In this document: in pieces, positions 27,831 to 36,112 of the stretch
Numbering within the stretch: position 1 is the stretch's first letter
How the letters are laid out: every line of letters begins with the position of its first letter
NCBI GenBank assembly: GCA_038243995.1
Contig: JBBRTV010000004.1
Coordinates: forward strand, 1-64,000
Reading direction: 5' to 3'
DNA length: 64,000 nucleotides
From: Scleromatobacter sp038243995
GTDB taxonomy: Bacteria; Pseudomonadota; Gammaproteobacteria; Burkholderiales; Burkholderiaceae_C
Made by a program: the position numbers and the translations under genes
The notes under the pieces: generated by a model
The model's database searches: none
The model's input: the letters and a program-made list of their open reading frames with translations, nothing else
Told to the model about the DNA's origin: nothing

Positions 27831-29522
27831 TCAGCTCGCCCAGACGATCTTGCGGCCTTTCGACGTCCACGTGTCGAACTGGCCGCCGAAGCGCGACTCG
27901 ATCTCGTTGCGCTTGACCTTGAACGTGGGCGTGATCAGGCCGTTCTCTATCGTCCAGGGCTCCGTCATGAGCACCAGTACTTCGAGCTGCTCGTGCGGGT
28001 CGAGCCCGTGATTGATCGTGAGGAGGTGGTCGACGAGTGCGTCCTCCAGGGCGGCGCGTCCTGACGTGTCGCGCGCCTTCGCGGCGGAGTCTTCGTTGAG
28101 CATCAGCATCGCGAAAGGCTGCGGGAAATTCGCGCCGACCACGCAGCAGGCTTCGATCGCGGGATTGGTGACGAGCTTGTCTTCGATCGGCGCGGGTGCG
28201 ACGTACTTGCCCTTGCTGGTCTTGAACAGGTCTTTCACCCGCCCCGTGATGCGCAGGCAGCCGTCCGGTTCGAGCTGGCCCTTGTCGCCGGTGCGCAGCC
28301 ACCCGTCTGCCGTGAACGCGGCGGCGCTCATCCCGGGCTCCTTGAAGTAGCCCAGCATCAGGGCGCCGGAGCACACCTGTATCTCGCCCGTCTGCGGGTC
28401 GAGGCGCGACTCGACGCCTTCATAGGGCAGGCCCACGGTTCCCGGGCGTTTCATCTCCGGCAACGTGGCGTGGGAGACGCCGCAGTTCTCGGTCATGCCG
28501 TACACCTCGATGATGTTCAGCCCCAGCGTCGAGTACCAGCGCAACAGGTCGGGCGGCATCGGCGCGGCGCCGCCGGCCGCGAACTGGCACACGTCCAGGC
28601 CCAGCGCCTTCAGGATCTTGCGGCGCAGGAAACGGCCGGCGAACGGCACCTTGAGCAGCTTGTCGAGCCGATGGGGCGGCATCTTGGCGTGGATGCCCTG
28701 CTGGAATTTGACCCACAGGCGGGGTACCGAGAAGAAGGTGGTGGGGCGCGCGCGCTGCAGGTCGCGCGCGAAGGTCGCGAGGCTCTCGGCGAAAAACAGG
28801 TGCATGCCGGTGGCGAGCTGGCCGTGCTCGACGAGCGCGCGTTCTGCCACGTGCGCGAGCGGCAGGTAGCTCAGCATGCGCGCGTCGCTGTCGAGGCTCA
28901 CGCGCTTGAGGCCGGCGTCGATCGCCCACGCGAAATTGTCGAAGCTGTGCATCACCCCCTTGGGCATGCCGGTCGTGCCTGACGTGTACATGATCGTCGC
29001 CATGTCCGTGCCGGCGCGTACCGGGCGTCCGGGCAGCGGCGCGGTGCGGGCGACGATCGCGTCCCATTGCATGTCGACCCGCGCCCGCACATCCCCGGGC
29101 GACAAGGCGTAGCTGATGCAGGGCAGCCCGGTGGGCACGCCGGGGCGCATCGCCTCCCAGTTGTCGAGCTTGCCGACGAACAGCAGGCGCGCCTCGCTGT
29201 GTTCCAGGATCTGGGCGATCGTGCCGGCGGCCAGCGTCGGATACAGCGGCACCGAAACGTAGCCCGCCATCCAGATCGCGAAGTCGCTCATCAGCCACCA
29301 GGCGCAGTTCTTGGACAGGATCGCGATGCGGGCGCCGGGCTCGAAGCCCTGCTGCTGCAGGAACGCTGCCATGCGCCGCGCCTCGTCCGCGACCTCCTTC
29401 CACGTGAACTCCTTCAGCAGGCTGCCGCCCATCGGCTGCGTGAACATCACGCGGTCGGGGGCGGTGTGCTCCCAGTGGTAGAGGCGTTGCAGGGCGAGGC
29501 TCGATGAAGGGGTCTGCGGCAT
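27831..29522 (-). CDS. Long-chain acyl-CoA synthetase, AMP-binding (FAA1-type)
   Basis: Protein of 563 residues. The ATP-binding loop YTSGTTGMPKG lies near 180, VYGMTENCGVS near 335, and GRVKDLFKTSKGKYVAPAPI near 445, the pattern of the COG1022/FAA1-type long-chain acyl-CoA synthetases rather than FadD. Start at 29522 (MPQTPSSSLALQRLYHWEHT) precedes the first conserved block; the 71 upstream codons are Arg/Pro-rich and non-conserved. Substrate is presumably a fatty acid. It gives the window a second acyl-CoA ligase besides fadD. Confidence 0.9.
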   Translation of the reverse strand: MPQTPSSSLALQRLYHWEHTAPDRVMFTQPMGGSLLKEFTWKEVADEARRMAAFLQQQGFEPGARIAILSKNCAWWLMSDFAIWMAGYVSVPLYPTLAAGTIAQILEHSEARLLFVGKLDNWEAMRPGVPTGLPCISYALSPGDVRARVDMQWDAIVARTAPLPGRPVRAGTDMATIMYTSGTTGMPKGVMHSFDNFAWAIDAGLKRVSLDSDARMLSYLPLAHVAERALVEHGQLATGMHLFFAESLATFARDLQRARPTTFFSVPRLWVKFQQGIHAKMPPHRLDKLLKVPFAGRFLRRKILKALGLDVCQFAAGGAAPMPPDLLRWYSTLGLNIIEVYGMTENCGVSHATLPEMKRPGTVGLPYEGVESRLDPQTGEIQVCSGALMLGYFKEPGMSAAAFTADGWLRTGDKGQLEPDGCLRITGRVKDLFKTSKGKYVAPAPIEDKLVTNPAIEACCVVGANFPQPFAMLMLNEDSAAKARDTSGRAALEDALVDHLLTINHGLDPHEQLEVLVLMTEPWTIENGLITPTFKVKRNEIESRFGGQFDTWTSKGRKIVWAS

Positions 29523-29824
29523 GATGAAGAGCGTGGAAACTGAGCCAATGACGCGCGCACGGAATGCGCTTCGAGATCCCAGGCTAGGCCGATGACGCGG
29601 GGCGCGCCAGGGTATATCCCCGAGCGTGGGCGGCGTCGGGCTCCGTCGGTCATGAGTTTGGCGCGGCCAGCGCGCGTCGCTTGCCGGGCGGCGTGCGTGT
29701 GAACCGGGGTAAAGCCGCGACGGGCCGCGCCGCAACGGTCTTGCGCTGCGCTACGCTTGCCGGCGCCTCAGCGCGGAGGCGTCTCGGCCCGAACCCCGGC
29801 CGCTGTTCAAACCCGGAGACAGAG
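29523..29824. other. Divergent intergenic region, no gene recognised
   Basis: 302 bp between the acyl-CoA synthetase and the secreted protein gene. A GGAG ribosome site for the plus-strand gene is at 29814-29817. No clear promoter box or dyad was found. Confidence 0.4.
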
Positions 29825-31051
29825 ATGACAGATAGCACCTCGAGGCCTTGGGTTCTCGCGCTGGCAGCAGCGCTGCTGGCCGGCCCCTGCGTCGCCCAGA
29901 CCATGTCCCCCGATCGCTGGCTCTACAACGGTAGCGTGGCCGCGCCGACTGCGGCGTCGTGGGATCCGGTGGCCGGCAAGGATTCGCTGCCCAACGCCGT
30001 CGGAACACACGCCGGGTTCTGGGGTCGCGCCGCGAATTGCGCGAACAATCGCGCGGCGCCGCACCCGGTGAGCCATCGCATGGAGCCCCAGGTCGTGCGC
30101 CACACCGGCCTGAGGCAGGGGGCCGAAGGCGACCTCTGGGCTCCCGCCGCACAGCCGGGTTGCCCCACCCTCGCCAGCAGCAGTCATGTGCACGTGCTGA
30201 ACGGCGTCAACACGGACGCGACAGTCAACGGCGGGATCGGGCTCTATGCCACCTCGGGCGCCGGCGACGGCGCGGGCGTCTTCAGCGGCTACGACGCCGC
30301 GGGCCAGGACGGCCACGGGCGCAACCACCACGTCGAGGCCGTCAACTTCAACTTCCACGTCGACCCGTCGCAACCCAACGTGACCCGACCGTTCGCCGCG
30401 ACCTCGGGGTTGCTGTTCCGCTCCCGCCAGCAAGTCGTCCGCGATGCGGTCGTGTTGCAGGACGAAGCGCGCCAGCAGGTGCGGCAGGTCAGTCGCGTAT
30501 CCCTCGAGAGCCCTGCGTGCCGCAAGGCGCATCCGCAGTTCGTCCAGGCTCCCTGCCAGATCCAGGTCGTCACCATCAATTACATCGCCGGCTTGAATGC
30601 CTGGCCGCCGCAGAGCCTGGTCTGGCTCGACCCCGCCCAGGGCGCCATGCCGGTCGCCAGCCTGTACCTGGGCGCGAGAGGCGAACCCGTCATCGCGCGC
30701 ACGCGCCCGGGCGGTCGCGATGGCGGCTTGCGCGTGGGCACCTCGGCCGGCGATTCGCCGACGCAGGCCGCGCCCTGGGCCGGCGAGCGCGAATTCGGGC
30801 TGAAGCTTTCGTTCGACGAGTTCCAGAACATGCTTCGCATGGCCGCCAGCACGCGTTGTTGCGGGGGCGATCCGAATCGCGTCCGGCCCGAAGACATCGC
30901 CGCAGTCTTCGGGGATCTCTACCAGTCGCCCAGGGAGTGGATCGTGCTGGACGTCGAATTTCGCGACGAGATCGCCAACCAGACCGAGCCACCGGCGCCT
31001 GCCGCCGTGGGCGGCCATGTGAGCATGATCGAGATCGCAGCCCAGCGATGA
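29825..31051 (+). CDS. Secreted protein, uncharacterised family (paralogue of 32340-33716)
   Basis: Protein of 408 residues. A Sec signal peptide covers about 1-25 (WVLALAAALLAGPCVAQ). The mature protein is rich in Asn, His and Pro, with scattered cysteines. Landmarks are AAGQDGHGRNHHVEAVNFNF near 158-177, PCQIQVVTINYIA near 245, LVWLDPAQGAMPVASLYLG near 265, FDEFQNMLRMA near 330 and EDIAAVFGDLYQSPREW near 355. The same landmarks, in the same order, occur in the lipoprotein at 32340-33716, so they form one family. No enzyme motif was recognised. Confidence 0.7.
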   Translation: MTDSTSRPWVLALAAALLAGPCVAQTMSPDRWLYNGSVAAPTAASWDPVAGKDSLPNAVGTHAGFWGRAANCANNRAAPHPVSHRMEPQVVRHTGLRQGAEGDLWAPAAQPGCPTLASSSHVHVLNGVNTDATVNGGIGLYATSGAGDGAGVFSGYDAAGQDGHGRNHHVEAVNFNFHVDPSQPNVTRPFAATSGLLFRSRQQVVRDAVVLQDEARQQVRQVSRVSLESPACRKAHPQFVQAPCQIQVVTINYIAGLNAWPPQSLVWLDPAQGAMPVASLYLGARGEPVIARTRPGGRDGGLRVGTSAGDSPTQAAPWAGEREFGLKLSFDEFQNMLRMAASTRCCGGDPNRVRPEDIAAVFGDLYQSPREWIVLDVEFRDEIANQTEPPAPAAVGGHVSMIEIAAQR

Positions 31052-31087
31052 CAGTGTTCGCAGCGCGCCTGCGCGCGCGGGTGCCCG

Positions 31088-32119
31088 CTACTTGCGGAAC
31101 ACGATCGCCATGCCGGTCGGATTCTCCAGCTTGAAATCCATCGGCATCTCGCGGTCCATCTCGCTCGCCGCGTCGACGACCCATTGCGGTGGCGTCAGCT
31201 TCAGGAGCTTGAAGTGCGAGAGAACCTTGTTCTGCACGAGGTTCTCGGTCGTCTCCAGCGGCAGGATGCGGATCTCGCGCACGCCCGAGGTTTCGAGGAT
31301 GTCGCGCATGTAGGGCTTCGAGAACAGCCACTTGTCTTCGAGGTTGGCATACACCTCCGGGTGTTCGTTGGCACGCTTGAGCAGGCGCAGCTTGATGTAG
31401 TGGATCTGCCGGCGCAGCACCAGGAGCGTCTGGGGGTCGAGCTCGGCGGAACGCGGATCCAGGAGCACGCGCTCGTAGCCCAGCTTCACGATGACCTGGC
31501 CGTTGAGGCATGGCTCGAAGAACATCGCCGAGCCGCCCGGTTTCAGCAGCACCGCGGCGCGGCGGATCGCCTTCTCGGGGTTGAACAGGTGATGCAGGAT
31601 CGCGCCGCCGATCACATGATCGAAGCTGCCCGGGAGAAAGTTCAATGCTTCAGCGTTCTGCTGTACCGCGTGGATGCGGCCCGCCTGTTGCGACCGCAGC
31701 ATGATCGCCAGCAGGTGGATGCTCAGGTCGGTCGCGACGACGGTCGACTCGGGAAAGATCTCCAGCGCCGGGAACACGGTGTTGCCGCTGCCGGAGCCGA
31801 TGTCGAGGATGGTCGCGCCGGAGCGCGGCTGCAGTTTCGCTTCGCGGATCGCCTTCTTGATCTGGAAGCGGAAGTAGTCGTGCTGCTTGTAGCGCTTCGT
31901 GTAGTCCTCGGCGGCCTCTTCGCTGTTGAAGATGCCGTGGATGTACTTGCCGACCTCGGCGTCGTCATAGCCTGGCGTGTAGACGCCTGACGGCAGGCGG
32001 AGCAGCTTGCCATCGTAGATGGCCTGCATCGCATCGCCCGGGTCGACGGCTGCCATCGAGAGCGGCGCGGGTGCCGGAGCCGAACGCGCGGCCGCCGTGA
32101 CGTGTTTGACCAAGCTCAT
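31088..32119 (-). CDS. Class I SAM-dependent methyltransferase
   Basis: Protein of 343 residues. SAM motif I is ILDIGSGSGNTVFPAL (104-119), the acidic strand end is VVATDLS, and motif IV-V are FDHVIGGAILHHLFNPEKAI and LLKPGGSAMFFEPC. This is the Methyltransf_11/25 type. The start at 32119 (MSLVKHVTAA) has GGAGA upstream; the longer frame upstream is non-conserved. The C-terminal ~110 residues (KLRLLKRANEHPEVYANLED) are helical and not recognised. It lies on the opposite strand between the two members of the secreted family. The substrate is unknown. Confidence 0.85.
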   Translation of the reverse strand: MSLVKHVTAAARSAPAPAPLSMAAVDPGDAMQAIYDGKLLRLPSGVYTPGYDDAEVGKYIHGIFNSEEAAEDYTKRYKQHDYFRFQIKKAIREAKLQPRSGATILDIGSGSGNTVFPALEIFPESTVVATDLSIHLLAIMLRSQQAGRIHAVQQNAEALNFLPGSFDHVIGGAILHHLFNPEKAIRRAAVLLKPGGSAMFFEPCLNGQVIVKLGYERVLLDPRSAELDPQTLLVLRRQIHYIKLRLLKRANEHPEVYANLEDKWLFSKPYMRDILETSGVREIRILPLETTENLVQNKVLSHFKLLKLTPPQWVVDAASEMDREMPMDFKLENPTGMAIVFRK

Positions 32120-32339
32120 TCTCCGTGGCGGCCTCGGAACGCGGCCGCTAGCCCCTGGATGATAAGGGCGCAGCGCATCCGGGACCTCCCGTCGCTGGGC
32201 GGTTCTTCGACATCCGGAGGAATTTCTTGAGGGGGAGAAACACCTCCAAATCCGCCCAGATAGGATTTTGGTTCCGCATTGAAACGCCGAAATCAAGAGC
32301 ACTCCCAGAGCTTCCCGCCTGGGCGACTCGAGGTGTTTC

Positions 32340-33716
32340 ATGCGTGTTCTCAAGCGATCGGAATCTGTCGGCCCTGCGCGCGACGGCTCTCACCAGTTCT
32401 TCTCCGTGCTTTATGGCGCCGTCGTGTTGCTGGGGCTCTCAGCCTGCGGCGGCGGCGGCGGTGGCGGTACGTCCGCGCCGGCGAACACGCCTGAGAAGCC
32501 CGCCGTCGTCACCCCGCCCGGGAGCGTCATCACGCTCGACACGGCCAGTGCCGACGCCTTCAATTTCACGGCCGCAGCACGCTATTCCGATTTGTCGGTG
32601 TTCGAGTCCGACACGGGCGGCACCGTCTACTCGACATGGAGTCCGAGCGGCCCCGCCGCCGTCGCCTCCGCCGGAGCCAAGGTGCTGTTCTTCGGCGCCG
32701 GCTCGGACTGTGCACCCGGCACGCATGACGGCACCGTGCTGGCCGATGCCGCGTCGGCGGCGCTCGCGACGGCAGCGAGCTTCGGCATCGTGCCCTCGGC
32801 GGCGCACAGCTGGATTCCGTCCGGCGCGACGGTCGGCTGTTCGAACACCGTGCAGGACCTGACCGGCCGCTCGACCGTGGCATTGCTGGCGGACGCCAAC
32901 GCCGCTGCCAACAACGCGCTGGCCCTGCGCACTTATGCCGGCCCCGGCGACTCGGCAGCGCCGGCGTTCCTGCTGCCCCAGTCCGCCGCCGGCCAGGACG
33001 GCGCGGGGACGAACGCCCACATCACCAACACCACCGTGATGTTCCGCCAGCCCTGGCCGGCCGCCACGACGCGCCGTCCCTGGATGCAGACCGGCGAGAC
33101 GCTGATCCACTCCGAGCAGGCGGTCAGCGCGATCACGATGCCGGGCGCACTGGTGTCCGGTGAACTCGCGCAGTCGAAGCAGCAGCTCATGGCGACGTTC
33201 GTCAACGGTGCCTGCTGGGCGAACCGCGCCGCGTACGGGCACCCGTGCCAGGTGCAGATCATTCTCCACACCGCCATCGCCCGCACGGACAGCGCCGCGT
33301 TCCCGACGACGGCCAAGATCTGGTTCGATCCCGCGCAGGGCGGCACGCTGGTCGTGAACGGCCTGATTCCGGCCGCGGGCGGCAGCATGAACGAAGGTTC
33401 CAGCGGCGCGCCTGTGTACTCGTCCTACGGCTCGGCGACGGCACACGCCGCGTTTGCGCGCAGCAGCTTCGATGTCGGCGTCACGCTGGCGCAACTCAAG
33501 AACATCCTGCGCATCGGCACGGGCCTGAGCCAGGGGCTGCCGCTGGGCAGCGTGACCGACGACGTGGTCGCATCGATCTGGGGCGCATCCTGGGCCGACC
33601 CGGCCGCGTGGTCGCTGCTGAACACCAATGCCGCCCAGGAAATCTACAACGATGCCGCAGGCCGAAATGCGTCGATCGACGGGCAGTATTACGGGCTTTA
33701 CGTCGGTCCGAAGTGA
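32340..33716 (+). CDS. Putative lipoprotein, uncharacterised family (paralogue of 29825-31051)
   Basis: Protein of 458 residues. An N-terminal hydrophobic stretch ends in a lipobox-like LGLSAC followed by a run of seven glycines, so it is probably a lipid-anchored envelope protein. The following ~170 residues are Ala/Ser/Thr-rich. The C-terminal ~250 residues share ordered blocks with the upstream secreted protein: AAGQDGAGTNAHITNTTVMF, GHPCQVQIILHTAIA, IWFDPAQGGTLVVNG, LAQLKNILRIG and DDVVASIWGASWADPAAWS. It is convergent with the sulfotransferase-like gene, with only 3 bp between stops. Function unknown. Confidence 0.72.
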   Translation: MRVLKRSESVGPARDGSHQFFSVLYGAVVLLGLSACGGGGGGGTSAPANTPEKPAVVTPPGSVITLDTASADAFNFTAAARYSDLSVFESDTGGTVYSTWSPSGPAAVASAGAKVLFFGAGSDCAPGTHDGTVLADAASAALATAASFGIVPSAAHSWIPSGATVGCSNTVQDLTGRSTVALLADANAAANNALALRTYAGPGDSAAPAFLLPQSAAGQDGAGTNAHITNTTVMFRQPWPAATTRRPWMQTGETLIHSEQAVSAITMPGALVSGELAQSKQQLMATFVNGACWANRAAYGHPCQVQIILHTAIARTDSAAFPTTAKIWFDPAQGGTLVVNGLIPAAGGSMNEGSSGAPVYSSYGSATAHAAFARSSFDVGVTLAQLKNILRIGTGLSQGLPLGSVTDDVVASIWGASWADPAAWSLLNTNAAQEIYNDAAGRNASIDGQYYGLYVGPK

Positions 33717-33719
33717 GCC

Positions 33720-34799
33720 TCAGGCGGCGCCTCGAAGCGCCTGCGACTGCTGGCGCAGCGCGGCGATCACCTGGATGTCGGCCTGGCCCAGGAACTCGCA
33801 CATCCGTTCGTTGAACCACATGTACGTCGGGTGCACGGGCGCCGTCCAGCCGGAGGAGTCGGACGGTTCGGCGTCGAAGAACAACCTGCCGTCCGGGCGG
33901 CCCATGAAATCGCGCGCGATGTAGGTGTAGGCGTCCTGGTGCTGCGCGATCTGCGCCCGGCGCGCCTCCGGGGCCAGATATTGGATGCCGCGCTGGGTTC
34001 CCCGGTCGTTCGCCACCATCTGCGCGCCGAGGAATCTCTTCAACTCGTCCGGGACCTTCGTGTGGTGCAGCACGTCGAGGAACGATGCCGCCTCGAACGA
34101 CAGCGATTCGTTGTCGCGCGGCATCGATTGCGGCAGCACCGGCAGCGCCGCGGGGCAGTCGATCGCCGTCATCAGGTCGGCCAGCAGGTTGCTGCCGATC
34201 TGCGCGCTTTCGAACGGCCGCACGATCACGTTCTCGCGGCCGAACTCGTTCGCCCAGGAGTCCACCAGTCGGCGGTAGTTGCCGATCTTCGGGTTGCCCG
34301 TGCGCAAGGCGTTGAGGTAGGCGTTGTAGCCGCGGCCCCAGCGCGGGTTCAGGACGGTCTTGAGCGCCTGCACGTAGACCGATTGGAGCCACAGGTCATG
34401 GCGCCGCAGGTAGACGACGACCTTGACCTTGAAGGGCTTCAGGTAGGTCTTGAACCGCGCGATGTCGCCGTCCAGGCAGAGGAACTCCGAGCTGATCAGG
34501 CCGGTGGCGCCAGGCTGGCCGCGAATCTCGCGCTTCATCTGCTGCGCGATCGCCTCGGGTGGCTCCTGCATCGGCGGAGGCGGGCCTTGATGGAAACCGC
34601 AATGCCACCCCAACAGATGATGCGCGTTCGAATGGATGCCGGCCCGCGGGTAGACGACGCCCACGCGGGCGAGCGCGTCGCGGTGCGCCGCGAGCGTGTT
34701 CTGCAGCGCGGTGGTGCCGGTCTTGTTGATGCCGATGTGGACGTACAGCGTCGGCTTGATCTTCGCGCCGGACTTCGGCTCGACCCCCGCACTCTTCAT
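33720..34799 (-). CDS. Sulfotransferase-like protein (PAPS-binding P-loop)
   Basis: Protein of 359 residues. The N-terminal LYVHIGINKTGTTALQNTL (18-36) is the 5'-phosphosulfate-binding loop of carbohydrate sulfotransferases. A later strand reading VKVVVYLRRHDLWLQSVYVQ around 130-150 fits the 3'-phosphate-binding Arg/Ser motif. Family members transfer sulfate from PAPS to glycans, but many bacterial ones are untested. It overlaps the gshA stop by ATGA at 34796-34799, so it is translationally coupled to gshA, in the place where gshB is often found. It resembles the protein at 46232-47083. Confidence 0.75.
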   Translation of the reverse strand: MKSAGVEPKSGAKIKPTLYVHIGINKTGTTALQNTLAAHRDALARVGVVYPRAGIHSNAHHLLGWHCGFHQGPPPPMQEPPEAIAQQMKREIRGQPGATGLISSEFLCLDGDIARFKTYLKPFKVKVVVYLRRHDLWLQSVYVQALKTVLNPRWGRGYNAYLNALRTGNPKIGNYRRLVDSWANEFGRENVIVRPFESAQIGSNLLADLMTAIDCPAALPVLPQSMPRDNESLSFEAASFLDVLHHTKVPDELKRFLGAQMVANDRGTQRGIQYLAPEARRAQIAQHQDAYTYIARDFMGRPDGRLFFDAEPSDSSGWTAPVHPTYMWFNERMCEFLGQADIQVIAALRQQSQALRGAA

Positions 34800-36091
34800 T
34801 CGTAGACTTCCGCCTCGGGGTCCGTCGCCTCGAGTTCGTACGAAGCCGCCAGCATCGCCAGCCGCCCGATGACTCCGTACATGTAGAACCGGTTCGGCGC
34901 GCTGATGCCGGGCTTTTCGCCTGGCCTGGGCAGGTGCGAGCTCTCGGCGAACGCGAGCGGCACGAAACTGGCGCCGGGCGCATTCAGGTTCTCGTCGATG
35001 CCGCGTTCCGCGTGCATGCGATAGAACCCGCCGACGACATAGCGGTCGATCATGTAGACCACCGGCTCGGCGACGGCCTCGTTCACGCGCTCGTAGGTCG
35101 GGACGCCTTCCTGGATGATCACCTCGGTGACCGCCTGGCCGTCCTTGACGACGCCCATCTTGTTGCGCGTGCGGCGATTGACCTCGTCGAGCTCCTTCGC
35201 GTCGCGCACCGTCATCACGCCCATGCCGTAAGTACCGTTGTCGGCCTTGACGACGACGAACGGCTTCTCGTTGATGCCGTATTCCTTGTGCTTGCGACGG
35301 ATCTTGGTGAGCAGCGCATCGACGTTGGTCTGGACGCAGTCGAGACCGCTGCCTTCCTGCCAGTTGACCTGGCCGCACTGCGTGTACATCGGGTTGATGA
35401 GCCACGGATCCATGCCCAGCAGCTTCGCGAACTTCTTGGCCACTTCCTCGTAGCTGTGGAAGTGGTTGGTCTTGCGGCGTACGGCCCAGCCCGCATGCAG
35501 CGGCGGCAGCAGGTATTGCTCGTGCAGGTTCTCGAGGATCTTGGGCAGGCCGGCAGAAAGATCGTTGTTGAGCAGGACCGTGCAGGGATCGAAATCCTTC
35601 AGGCCGAGGCGGCGCGGCGTGCGCACCAGCGGCTCGACGGTCAGCGAGCTGCCGTCGGGCAGCGGCAGGACGGTCGGCTCCGTGACCGATTCGTCGAGCG
35701 ACCCCAGCCGAACGTTCAGGCCGGCGCTCGAGAAGATGCGCACCAGCTGTTTCACGTTCATCAGGTAGAACGAATTGCGGGTGTGGTTCTCGGGGATCAG
35801 CAGGAGGTTCTTCGCCTCCGGGCAGATCTTCTCGATCGCCGCCATCGCCGCCTGGATGGCGAGCGGCAGCATGGGCTCGGTCAGGTTGTTGAAGCCGCCC
35901 GGGAACAGGTTGGTGTCCACGGGTGCGAGCTTGTAGCCGGCGTTGCGGATGTCGACCGAGGTGTAGAACGGCGGCGTGTGTTCCATCCACTCGAGTCGGA
36001 ACCAGCGTTCGATGGCCGGCATCGATTCGAGGATGCGCTGTTCGAGTTCGTTGATCGGGCCGGTCAGTGCGGTGACGAGATGGGGGACCAT
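34796..36091 (-). CDS. gshA: Glutamate-cysteine ligase, type 3
   Basis: Protein of 431 residues. It makes gamma-glutamylcysteine, the first step of glutathione synthesis. The sequence (MVPHLVTALTGPINELEQRI; APVDTNLFPGGFNNLTEPML; FVVVKADNGTYGMGVMTVRD) matches the betaproteobacterial/acidithiobacillus GshA type, which differs from E. coli GshA. A GAGGACGACC ribosome site precedes the ATG at 36091. The glycosyltransferase gene ends only 21 bp upstream, and a sulfotransferase-like gene overlaps its end. gshB is not next to it. Confidence 0.93.
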   Translation of the reverse strand: MVPHLVTALTGPINELEQRILESMPAIERWFRLEWMEHTPPFYTSVDIRNAGYKLAPVDTNLFPGGFNNLTEPMLPLAIQAAMAAIEKICPEAKNLLLIPENHTRNSFYLMNVKQLVRIFSSAGLNVRLGSLDESVTEPTVLPLPDGSSLTVEPLVRTPRRLGLKDFDPCTVLLNNDLSAGLPKILENLHEQYLLPPLHAGWAVRRKTNHFHSYEEVAKKFAKLLGMDPWLINPMYTQCGQVNWQEGSGLDCVQTNVDALLTKIRRKHKEYGINEKPFVVVKADNGTYGMGVMTVRDAKELDEVNRRTRNKMGVVKDGQAVTEVIIQEGVPTYERVNEAVAEPVVYMIDRYVVGGFYRMHAERGIDENLNAPGASFVPLAFAESSHLPRPGEKPGISAPNRFYMYGVIGRLAMLAASYELEATDPEAEVYE

Positions 36092-36112
36092 GACGGGGTC
36101 GTCCTCAGGAGG

